Source: Onthophagus taurus (taxonomy: Eukaryota; Arthropoda; Insecta; Coleoptera; Scarabaeidae). From it: DNA of 64,000 nucleotides. This document shows, in pieces, positions 1-10,700 of the stretch (positions are counted from its first letter, which is position 1; every line of letters begins with the position of its first letter). The translations under genes and the position numbers were made by a program. The stretch spans positions 4,216,001 to 4,280,000 of the forward strand of contig NC_091973.1 of the NCBI RefSeq assembly GCF_036711975.1, in the 5' to 3' direction. Below the pieces are notes generated by a model. That model did no database searches. It saw only the letters and a program-made list of their open reading frames with translations, and had not been told where the DNA came from.

Positions 1-187
1 TTACAAAATTATACATTCAAAACAGATTTATGATAAAATTATAACTTCTTTATATCTAACGCTTTTTGGATTACTTGCGTATTTTATTATCGATGGAAAA
101 GTGAATAGTTTGAATCAAGATCATGAAAAATTTGATTCAGACTGACTTAAGTACATTATATCCATATTTGCAGGATAAGTCTTTTAA

Positions 188-511
188 TTCCTACATGTGG
201 CTATGAGGTATTAGCCAACATAATAATACAATAATTATAAAATTAACTTTTGGCAGACTTTTATTTTGCGTCTGTTATGTTTGCTTCAAAAACAATTGTG
301 TGGCAAATATAAAAATAATAACAAATGAATTACAATTTTATGTTTTTAAATGGAGCTGCTGCCACAGCACGCTACATCCACTTCCCCTCATAGCCACACC
401 ACGTCGGGGTCACCAAATGTGGCTATGAGGTATTAGCCAACATAATAATACAATAATTATAAAATTAACTTTTGGCAGACTTTTATTTTGCGTTTGTTAT
501 GTTTGCTAGAT
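188..511 (-). mobile_element. LTR retrotransposon fossil (short, probable Ty3/Gypsy kin)
   Basis: Two near-identical stretches of about 90 bases (about 188-280 and 418-510) lie in direct orientation around a short unrelated interior. Read on the minus strand, the stretch at 418-510 ends in CACA and is followed by TTTGGTGACCCCGACGTG, which looks like a tRNA primer-binding site of the type seen next to a 5' LTR in Gypsy-like elements. I read this as two partial LTRs around a small remnant of the interior. It is clearly broken and old. The family is inferred from the primer-site look only; no coding domain remains. Confidence 0.4.
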
Positions 512-714
512 AATTTTCTCCAGGATTGTTTCTTGAAAATATTAGAGATGTTTTTTAGAGAATTTTGCCTTGAACTGGCGTCTTGTTGGTTGGAGAATCG
601 TTGGTGGTAGCCTTGTAGACTATTAAGCCCTAGATGTATATTTTTGGTATTCACATCTGATATTGATGTATTTTGACAACATTAATTTCCATTCCGTAAG
701 TGCCAGCTTTAAAA

Positions 715-2440
715 CTGTACTGCCGCGACCGCAAGCGACCTAGGCTTGTTGCAGGAACCCATTATTTCCTTGGTGAATACATAATATTTTGACTATTGCA
801 CCAAATATTGATGTATCATGACAAAATCAGATTTTATTGAATCCATTTCAGGTTCAAGACGTACTGCCTCGGCCGCAAGCGACCTCGGCTTGTTGCAGGA
901 ACCCATTATTTCCTTGATGAACACAATTTTTTTACTATTGCACCAAATATTGATGTATCATGACAAAATCAGATTTTATTGAATTCATTTCAAGTTCAAG
1001 ACTGTACTGCCTCGGTTCGCAAGCGACCTCGGCTCGTTATATAATACCATTACGTCTTAGGCATAGATAGCTTTTTTTTGCAATAGTCAGTAAGTGTCAG
1101 CTCTAAAACTGTACTGCCTCGGCCGCAAGCGACTTCTTACAAACGCCCATTATTTCTTAGGTGAACACATAATTTTTTGACTATTGCACCAAATATTGAT
1201 GTATCATGACAAAATCAGATTTTATTGAATCCATTCAGGTTCAAGACTGTACTGCCTCGGCCGCAAGCGACCTCGGCTTGTTGCAGGAACACATTATTTC
1301 CTTGGTGAACACATAATTTTTTGACTATTGCACCAAATATTGAGGTATCATGACAAAATCAGATTTTATTGAATCCATTCAGGTTCAAGACTGTACTGCC
1401 TCGGCCGCAAGCGACCTCGGCTTGTTGCAGGAACACATTATTTCCTTGGTGAACACATAATTTTTTGACTATTGCACCAAATATTGATGTATCATGACAA
1501 AATCAGATTTTATTGAATCCATTTCAGGTTCAAAACTATACTGCCTCGGTCGCAAGCGACCTCGGCTCGTTATATAATATCATTAGGCATAGATAACACT
1601 TTTTTTACAATAGTCAGTAAGAGTCAACTCTAAAACTGTACTGCCTCGGCCGCAAGCGACCTCGGCTTGTTACAAACCCCCATTATTTCTTTGGTGTGCG
1701 CATAATTTTTTGAATATTGCACCAAATATTGATGTATCATGACAAAATCAGATTTTATTGCATCCATTTTAGATTCAAGACGTACTGCCTCGGCCGCAAG
1801 CGACCTCGGCTTGTTGCAGGAACCCATTATTTCCTTGGTGAACACATAATTTTTTGATTATTGCACCAAATATTGATGTATCATGACAAAATCACATTTT
1901 ATTGAATCCATTTCAGGTTCAAAACTATACTGCCTCGGTCGCAAGCGACCTCGGCTCGTTATATAATATCATTAGGCATAGATAACACTTTTTTTACAAT
2001 AGTCAGTAAGAGTCAGCTCTAAAACTGTACTGCCTCGGCCGCAAGCGACCTCGGCTTCTTACAAACCCCCATTATTTCTTTGATGAACACATAATTTTTT
2101 GACTATTGCACCAAATATTGAAGTATCATGACAAAATCAGATTTTATTGCATCCATTTTAGATTCAAAACTCAAGAATGTACTGCCTCGGTCGCAAGCGA
2201 CCTCGGCTCATTATATAAAATCATTACGCCTTAGACATGCACATCAATTTTTGCAATTACATCAGATAATGACGTATCTTGTCAAAATCAACTTCATTCC
2301 ATAAGTTTCTACCCTAAAACTGTACTGCCTCGGCCGCAAGCGACCTCGGCTTGTTGCAAACCCCCATTATTTCTTTGATGACCACATAATTTTTTGACTA
2401 TTGCACCAAATATTGATGTATCATGACAAAATCAGATTTT
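715..2440. repeat. Tandem array A, about 145/100-bp units with GC-rich core
   Basis: At least twelve copies of a GC-rich core (GCCTCGGCCGCAAGCGACC followed by TCGGC) recur in AT-rich sequence. Cores start near 866, 1010, 1116, 1253, 1398, 1543, 1643, 1787, 1932, 2032, 2183 and 2327. Spacing runs about 145, 145, 100 and then repeats, a higher-order period near 390 bases (1253 to 1643 to 2032). Long and short units differ in filler: the long one carries a stretch around CACCAAATATTGATGTATC, the short one a stretch around TTAGGCATAGATAACAC. Minus-strand open frames here only translate the repeat. Confidence 0.9.
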
Positions 2441-2782
2441 ATTTTGCTCATATTGCATGAATTTTGCTTTAACATCAATATTAATTAACGAAATAATTTT
2501 GATTTAAAAAAAATTGTTCACATTTTGAAAAAATAACCTTCAATAAATCCAAAGATTTCTCGAACTACTTCTTAAGTAAACGACATACAGTATCTAATAG
2601 TGCTAATACAATTACGTTATCTACGGAGTCCGTTTTTTTTTTCAGAACATAATTTTAACGCGTCAGTCTCGAACTTTAGTCGCAGGCGGAGTGAGCGCGC
2701 CTAACCTAAAAACAGAATAATTGAAAATATGTACGGTTGCAAAGTTTAAAGTGTTCCCGTACGTTGATTTTATCGTTCGGAG

Positions 2783-4015
2783 ATGCGGCCTAGTTTGAAA
2801 CCGTGGCGGGACTCGGCCAGCATAATTTTGGTGGCGAAAACCGCGTTTGCTCCGGCCAAAAAACAATCTGATTTCAATTACAAATTATTATCCATAAAGA
2901 GGAGCTCCAGGTCTGGCTTTATGCCAGGCACCTATGTCTTTCCCGGCGGCGCCATCTGTAAGGCTGATGTCTCTAGAGATTGGTTGAAACTCTATGAAGA
3001 TTTCGGTTTTAAGTATGACTCTTTCGATAAGCTCAATCCCAAGGATAATCGTCCCAAACTATTCAAGGATACAAATGACGTTGATCTCCCGAAATTTCTT
3101 TCATTAAGAATTGGGGCTATTCGTGAAACTTTTGAGGAATGTGGTATTCTTATTTGTAGAAGTTATAAAATTAATTATAAAGAAAGAATTGCTAGATGGG
3201 GTTCTTTTATTGGTAAAACAATATTAATTATAATGTAAAATAATAAAATATATTTAAAATTAAATTTTAGATCTTCCTGAAATTAAAAAATGGCAACTTA
3301 AAGTTCATGATGATCCAGAAAAATTTATAGAGATGTGCAGAAAATTTGAAATATATCCTGATGTTTGGTCTCTTAAAGAATGGGCTAACTGGGTGACCCC
3401 ACCATCTTTACCAATTCGTTTTGATGTTGCTTTCTTCCTCACAGCTTTTCAACAAACCCCAGCTGCTTATGCTGAAGAAATGGAAGTGTCACATTTGGAA
3501 GTAAATATTATCCTTAAATTTTAATCTACTTTAGTTGTAATTAAATTTTAAGTGGGGAACGCCGGCTGATTACTTAACAAGAAACAGAAACGAAGAAATT
3601 TTATTACCTCCACCGCAATTTTACGAGATGTGCAGATTGAAAAATTTCCTCGATATTGATAATTTACTCAAATTTTCCGGGGAAAGGGCTGTACACGGCG
3701 TTGAAAGATATTTTCCATCAAGAGTCGATACTAAGGATGGTTTATATTCAATCCTTCCAGGTAATATCTTTTATTTCGTTTTCAAGTAATGTATGCAACC
3801 GAATATACAAATATATATTTGTAGGTGATGACTTGTATCCAGAAAGTATTGATGAAACAAATGATCAAGTTCCATTCGTTGATAAATTACCTGCAAGTCA
3901 CGTGCAAAATAGAATTTTGCATCGTTCGCCATACAACAATGCAGTATTTACGCTCAATTTTAAACCTAAGTGTAATCATATACTTCCTTCAAATTATCCT
4001 GTTAACAAATTATAA
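2783..4015 (+). CDS. NUDT19-like acyl-CoA diphosphatase (Nudix hydrolase)
   Basis: Four exons: 2783-3212, 3271-3500, 3553-3760 and 3825-4015. All introns are under 70 bases and GT..AG, and phases match to give 352 residues, the usual NUDT19 length. The start MRPSLKPWRDSASIIL enters directly into the Nudix fold. The Nudix box is split, as is known for this family: a GG (within FPGG) about residue 52 and REtfEEcGI about residues 115-123, with the family's long insertion between. NUDT19 enzymes hydrolyse CoA and acyl-CoA to 3',5'-ADP and (acyl-)phosphopantetheine in peroxisomes. The protein ends in NKL, a non-canonical but plausible PTS1 peroxisomal signal (family members often end in AKL). Upstream, array A stops about 340 bases before the ATG. 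An AATAAA-type signal follows within about 120 bases. Family assignment is firm; substrate and location are inferred from the family. Confidence 0.92.
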
Positions 4016-4139
4016 ATTTTTTGTTTTGAGGTTTCTTAGATGGAAATATATTTGATATTTATGTATATATATTTTTCATTTATATTCATTCTTGTAATAT
4101 TTTTAAAAAGACAAATTTTTAATACACCTCATTTTTAGT

Positions 4140-5860
4140 GGTAAACTTAAAATTTATTTTAACAAGATTTAGAAACTCCAGCACCCTGGAACTACTCTAG
4201 ATGATTTGGATAGGCCCTCTAACACACTCTGCCTATCTGCACCTTCAGATTTGTCGTAGAAGCGGAAGAGGAATTGAAAATACGTCATTTTTAAATTTAG
4301 AATTAATTTTTTCAAAAATCACGGATTGCAGCACTCTAGAACTATTCTAGATAATTCGAGTAAGCATTTTTATATATCCACAGCGCCAGATTTATCTCGG
4401 ACCGGATGGATGAATATTTGAATTTTTATGGTTTTTGGTAGTATTAATTTTTTCAAAAACTAGATATTCCAAAATCGTGGGAGTACTCTAGATAATTCTG
4501 GTCACCCCTCTAGTACACTTCTTGCCTATTCGCATCTCAGATTTGCCGTAAGATCATAGAGTTTTTGAAAATACGTCATTTTTATCTTTAAATTTAGAGT
4601 TAATTTTTTTCAAAAATCACGGATTGCAGCACTCTAGGACTATTCTAGATAACTTGAGTAGGCCTTTTTGTATACTTTTTGTCTATCCACACCGCCAGAT
4701 TTATCTCGGACCGAATGGATGAGTATTTGAATTTTTATCATTTTTAGTAGTATTAATTTTTTCAAAAACTAGATATTCCAAAATCGTGGGAGTACTCTAG
4801 ATAATTCTGATAGCCTCTCTAGTACACTTCTTGCCTATTCGCATCTCTAGATTTGCCGTAGGATCATAGAGTTTTTGAAAATACGTCATTTTTAACTTTA
4901 AATTTAGAGTTAATTTTTTTAAAAAATCACGGATTGCAGCACTCTAGGACTATTCTAGATAAATCGAGTAGGTCTTTTTGGATACTTTTTGTCTATCCAC
5001 ACCGCCAGATTTATCTCGGACCGGATGGATGAATATTTGAATTTTTATGGTTTTTGGTAGTATTAATTTTTTCAAAAACTAGATATTCCAAAATCGTGGG
5101 TGTACTCTAGATAATTTTGATAGCCCCTCTAGTACACTGTTTGCCTATTCGCATCTCTAGATTTGCCGTAGGATCATAGAGGAGAGTTTTTGAAAATACG
5201 TCATTTTTAACTTTTAATTTAGAGTTAATTTTTTTCAAAAATCACGGATTGCAGCACTCTAGGACTATTCTAGGTAAATCGAGTAGGTCTTTTTGGATAC
5301 TTTTTGTCTATCCACACCGCCAGATTTATCTCGGACCGGATGGATGAATATTTGAATTTTTATGGTTTTTGGTAGTATTAATTTTTTCAAAAACTAGATA
5401 TTCCAAAATCGTGGGAGTACTCTAGATAATTCTGGTCGCCCCTCTAGTACACTTCTTGCCTATTCGCATCTCAGATTTGCCGTAGGATCATAGAGTTTTT
5501 GAAAATACGTCATTTTTGACTTTAAATTTAGAGTTAATTTTTTTCAAAAATCACGGATTCCAGCACTCTAGGACTATTCTAGATAAATCGAGTAGGTCTT
5601 TTTGGATACTTTTTGTCTATCCACACCGCCAGATTTATCTCGGACCGGATGGATGAATATTTAAATTTTTATCGTTTTTAGTAGTATTAATTTTTTCAAA
5701 AATTAGATATTCCAAAGTCGTGGGAGTACTCTAGATAATTTTGATAGCCCCTCTAGTACACTTCTTGCCTATTCGCACTTCCAGATTTTCTGTAGAGCCA
5801 TTTTAAAAATACGTCATTTTCAACTGTAAACTTAGAATTAATTTTTCTTTAGGAGAGGAG
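4140..5860. repeat. Tandem array, about 305-bp dimeric satellite
   Basis: About five and a half copies of a 300-315-bp unit. The landmark CACGGATTGCAGCACTCTA recurs near 4320, 4619, 4928, 5245 and 5552 (once with an ATTCCAG variant). Each unit contains two diverged halves of about 150 bases. One half centres on GCACTCTAGGACTATTCTAG and the other on GTGGGAGTACTCTAGATAAT. Both are followed by a 'tttt(g)tctatcc/cttgcctattcgca' stretch and a 'cagattt' stretch. The array fills the interval between the NUDT19-like gene and the small secreted gene and holds no gene. Confidence 0.9.
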
Positions 5861-5967
5861 AGATTTTTTACAAATTAATAAAATTTGCTTCTGAATTAAT
5901 TGAATTTATTTTTTACAATAACATTCTTCTCCACATTGCGTACAGATTTATTTATTACAAAATCCTT

Positions 5968-6265
5968 TCAAAATGTATAAATCATAATGGTATTTAATCT
6001 TAACAACCCTGGTATACCGGTACAAGGCGATCTACGTAGCGGAAAATCAAACGCAAGCTGATTGCCATAAGAATTATGTTCGAAAAAATTAGCGCAATTA
6101 ATACGAATTTGATTGATTTCATATTTCTTGCCATCCTCTTCAATGTCTGTATCATTAAATACTAAAAGAAGGAAATTAGAATTTATAAAAAAAGCATCTT
6201 GTAGATTACTTACCGTGGAAAGATGTTACTACTATAATTGTAAGCACTACGAGAACTTTGAGCAT
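5968..6265 (-). CDS. Small secreted protein (81 aa), unrecognised
   Basis: Two exons on the minus strand, 6265-6214 and 6161-5968, with a 52-base intron (GTAAGT..TTTTAG). They join in phase into an 81-residue protein. The start MLKVLVVLTIIVVTSFH is a convincing signal peptide; the mature part begins near VFNDTDIEEDGKKY. Only two cysteines remain (in RINCANFF and RSPCTG), enough for one disulfide. A TATA box (TATATAAA on the minus strand, 6302-6309) lies about 37 bases upstream of the ATG, and AATAAA signals follow the stop at about 5948-5955. I do not recognise the family. Size, signal peptide and compact promoter suit an immune-type or cuticle/haemolymph peptide, but that is a guess. It sits alone between a satellite and the 3' end of the FERM gene. 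Confidence 0.6.
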
Positions 6266-6301
6266 CTCGTTTCGAAGTAATTAGTACCTTGTCGAACATG
6301 G

Positions 6302-6309
6302 TTTATATA
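6302..6309 (-). promoter_or_regulatory. TATA box of the small secreted gene
   Basis: TATATAAA on the minus strand, about 37 bases upstream of the start codon at 6265. The spacing fits a short 5' leader. It is the clearest TATA box in front of a gene in the window. Confidence 0.5.
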
Positions 6310-7795
6310 CCAAAATCAACGGAGAATGCGATAAAAAAATCGTGCCAATATTTGAGGTATCTAAAATACCAAAATTTATCGAAGAAACGCTTGGTCAAGA
6401 TATAACAATTTCTTTGTTAGTCATAATTATCGAAGTTTTTAAAATGTTGCTTTTTTTTGGAGTAAAAGATGGAAGGAATAAAATAAACAACAAAAAACAT
6501 TTAATTGACTTAAGTTTATTTATTTGGCAAAAAGGTGTACGTTAAATTACCTAGATTCATTAGAGATTAGGACATGAAAAAATAACGCTTAAAAAGGAGA
6601 TTTCTTAAAGGAAACACGTTGTACGGACGATCTACGAGTAGAGTAAGAGAATGGAGGTTTCGAATGTTGTTATTATTTTATTTTTTGATATTAATTGCTT
6701 GGCAAATATATTTTCCGAACGCAAACTGGCCCTTTTACCTCCCCAAAATTTATCGTTAAGTATTCTAAATGCAGCCCCTAACTCTCTTAAATCTAAAATA
6801 TCCTTGTATATTAATTGGTAAATAACAAACAATAACAAATAATTTAAATAATTTAAAGGTTACGTTAAATATTTCAATTAAATTTGTATTATCAATATGT
6901 TTTAGATGCGACGATAAAGTATATAATTAAAATAGATCTCGTTATTTTTATCATTATTTGAAATATTAAACATAACCTTAACTCTGAGTAGTAATTGTGC
7001 ATCTTAAAAATACATTTTGTATTACATGGACCCACAAAATTATTTTAGAAACGAAACAGCGTATAAAATATAAAAGTAAAATAGAAAACTTAACAAGAAA
7101 AAAAAATTTTTTTGATTGCACCTTTATATTTCTAGCATATTTTTTTAAGGAGTCACTTTCGTTTTCACTTTTTTTATAATGTTTTGTACACATTTTCTAT
7201 CAGCAATATATATTTGAGATCAGATCACAGATAAACATATTTGGAACCCGTGAAGGTGTAATCGAGAGAAACCCGACACAAGTGCCATAAAATTAATAAG
7301 AAATAAATGTAAACGGAATATGTAGTTAGAGATTCTAAGAGATTCATTAGCTAACGATTCGATAACAAGAAGAAGTAAATGCAGTTTGTGCTTGTTTGAA
7401 AACCTATGATCGAAAATTTATTTAAAAAGTTGTAACATTATTTTTTTTTGTTATTAGCAGCTACAGCGAGCAGGAACTATGTTACACCTCTCTGAAAAAT
7501 GGAATAAATCGAACGAAAAAAAAGTGAAATTTTTGTAAACGGACGTACATTTAAACGCGTACGCACACACACTTCGTATTTTCGGTATTGCAAAATTTTC
7601 GCAAAATATATATTATACTATATGAATAATTTTCTGCCTTTGTATTTTATTTTATTCTCTTTTTAATTACATCGATTCAACTTCCTTTTTTTTCTCTAAA
7701 TCTTTTTTTTTTAATAAAACATAAAGCCCAATAGAAATATAAGCAAGAACTGGAATGTTTTCCAAAGGTACGGGAGTACAGCTTCAACAGCCCGA
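6310..7795. other. AT-rich spacer, probably including the 3' UTR of the FERM gene
   Basis: No supported gene. The short open frames at 6342-6545, 6632-6838 and 6978-7193 are low-complexity and lack family features. The right part (about 7200-7795) directly follows the stop codon of the minus-strand FERM gene and has several TTTATT words (AATAAA on the coding strand), so it is a likely 3' UTR. Confidence 0.5.
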
Positions 7796-10700
7796 TCAGA
7801 AGCGCACTTTGTCACGAAAAAACTTCTTCACGGGCTCGTAAAAGTGGTATTTTAACGATTCGATTTCAGGTATACTTCTAAGGCTTCCGAACAGCTCACT
7901 ATCAGTTTCTAGCATTACAATGGTGGCTAGCAAAACAATTACTACCACTATTATAAAGGAAGGGATGAATGCTTTCATCACGTTGAAAGCGCGCGGCTTT
8001 TGAACCGATTTTTGCGTAGTAAACGTCGCGTTCGGCAAACATATACGACCGTCCACCTGCGAATGCGAAAGCGGCGTTTGACTCCTGCTCGATCTATGCG
8101 ATGGATGATTCGTTTCATAACCTCTATAATTATTTTCTATTAATTGAGATTCCGACGATGAATGCTCAAATGAATCTCGGAAACAATAATCGCTAAAACG
8201 ATCCATTGAATCTTCTTTTAACACTAAAACATTAAATCGAAAATATTATTTTAAAATAATAGTTTATCATATCAACCCAAAACTTGACTTTTGGGTGAAA
8301 TCAGTACATTTTAGAACTACAGGTAGCCCTTGGTTTATGCCGGTTCAATTTACGCCGTTTCATAATTACTGTGGGAATCCCCGATGTCTCGACCGATCGA
8401 GACATTTCCCGATATACTAAAACGATTTTCGTTGTTTGTAGTTAGTTTTAGTGTTTATTAGTGGTGGAACGGATATCTAACAACTGGATAGTTAGTTAAA
8501 TTTTATTAATTCGTATGAAATCGGTTTTTTGGAATATGAGTATGAAAATTTCCCAAAGTGTTAATAAATGTGTCCTGTTTCCAATGAACTAACCCGTTTT
8601 GAAAAATAAGTTTTAATTTTTGAAAAAACAATATTTGAAATTTTGATAAAATTTTCGATAACTTTCAAAATTCGCTATAAAATTAATTTCTTGAAGGATC
8701 CTTGTGGAAATATCACCAATTATTAATTATAGTGTCCTCTTTTTAATGCAACAAGCCGGTTTGCAAAATCACTTTTAGTTTTTGAAATGATCGACAATTT
8801 TTTCGAATTTTGCAATTTCCGCCGATTAAATTTTAATAATTCGTATAAAATCGATTTTTTGGAATATGCGTATGAAAATTTCCCAAAGTGTAAATAAAAG
8901 TGTCCTCTTTCCAATGAACTAACCCGTTTTGAAAAATAACTTTTAGTTTTTGAGAAAACCATATTTGAAGTTTTGATAAAATTTTCGATGTTGCAATTTT
9001 TATCGATAACTTTCAAAATTCGCTATAAAATTAATTTCTTGAAGGATCCTTGTGGAAATATCACCAATTTAATTATTAATTGTATTCAAATATCGCAATA
9101 ATGTGGCAATACAGGGTATCACTTCAGAAATGCACTAGAAATTATAACCATAATTAATAATAAATTTATTTACTAAACGTATTTACTGATTGTTGGGCAT
9201 GTATTATATTCATGTATATAAAAAACAAATTATGCTTAGGTGATTAATATTTTTTGTCCACGACTACCTTATAATATATACCTTATGAATAAGTTTTCTA
9301 AAACAAAATGGTAGTCATTTTTCACGGAGTGAATAATAATCATTATTCACGGGTAGCCATCTTGACCAGACTACTAATAATTATTTTAAACGTTAAAAGT
9401 TCAAAAAACGTCAATTTAATTCAATTTTTTAGGAGTTTTTAAATGTTTGACATTAAAAAAACCTAAACAAATTCCTTTTTTCGTATGATTTAAGCATAAA
9501 TTAATTAATTTTCGTAAAGAAAACGACGTTTTATAAAACTGACACTTAATTTTGACAAATTGTTGTGAAGTTGGTTACAGTTAGTAACATTGAATTTGTG
9601 TCACATTGACGTTTAACCTTTATTCAAAAATTTATTTAAAAAATAAATTTATGGAATCAATTTCAATAGTCGTGGACAAAGTATAGTATTCTACTCGCAT
9701 ATAATGAGCTATTATTCACTCATCGAATGAATAATAGCCCTCATTATATGCTCATATAATAATATACTATTATTTATCTAAACCAGTTTTGGGCAGTGAC
9801 ATGGTTATCAACTGGACTGCGTGTTCGCCGAATAAAGTGACGCCAGTAGGGTATGCCACCAACATTACCCATTGTAGGCATAAGCCAGGCCGCGCCATAA
9901 GAAAGCGTTCTTACTAAAACAGCATAATAAGACAAGTATGAGCAAGTTGCTTCATATGAATATCTAAAATGACATTATTAAAATGTTATTATTAACTTAT
10001 TGTCACTGACAAAGGTACAGCAGGTCAGAGAATTGCATAGTAGAGGGATATTTTTCTTATTTGCGCATTTATCAGCCCCGCAATAGCATTAACCTTGCCG
10101 TGTGGCCGGTCGCTTTTACCTACAATGATCACAGTTGGTTGCCTAACCTATTGGCATCACTGTTTTCCCCGGCAACTATGCGAAACGCTCAGTCCAGTTG
10201 ATAATCATGTCACTGGTTTTGGGCCCGCCCTTCTTCAATAGACTGGTCAATACTTAAAAATCGTTGTACAGTCGTGATCTTGGGAAATGCACACTCAAGG
10301 TCAAGCGCTGTTGTGAGATCCGACATGCCGATGGCTAAACGGGCTGAGCCCAGCGCACATGAAGCTCTTGACTCGTAGGCGCTCGGCTCAGCCCTTTTAT
10401 CCAGCGGCATGTCGGATCTCACAACAGCGCTTGACCTTGAGTGTGCATTTCCCAAGATCACGACTGTACATACAAAATTTTGAAGTAACAAAATCCATCT
10501 TGAAACCAAATCTTTTCATCAATCAGAAGTAAGCACGCTTAAAAAAATATTTTAAAATGCATTAATAATGTAAAATCGGCTTGGGATGAAGTTTCGCCAA
10601 AATGTTTAAATGGAGTTTGGCGTAAACTTCTGCCAGCATTAATGCACGATTTTGAAGAAGTACCAAAATAGGAGAATCTAATTGAAAACATGACTAGGCT

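Noticed and set aside
1630-1845. Minus-strand open frame with repeated CNKPRSLAAEAV
   Set aside because: It is a translation of array A units; no start context, splice partners or family.
715-2440. CRISPR-like regular spacing of a conserved core
   Set aside because: The sequence between cores is itself repeated, not unique spacer sequence, and this is an animal genome. It is a satellite with a higher-order pattern.
5906-5944. Cysteine-rich frame CTQCGEECYCKK as a last exon of the small secreted gene
   Set aside because: An in-frame stop lies two codons upstream and there is no AG acceptor between, so it cannot be joined by ordinary splicing. Kept only as a hint of ancestry.
10210-10509. 99-codon minus-strand open frame
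   Set aside because: It covers the perfect palindrome of the fold-back element, so its protein is only the repeat read through.
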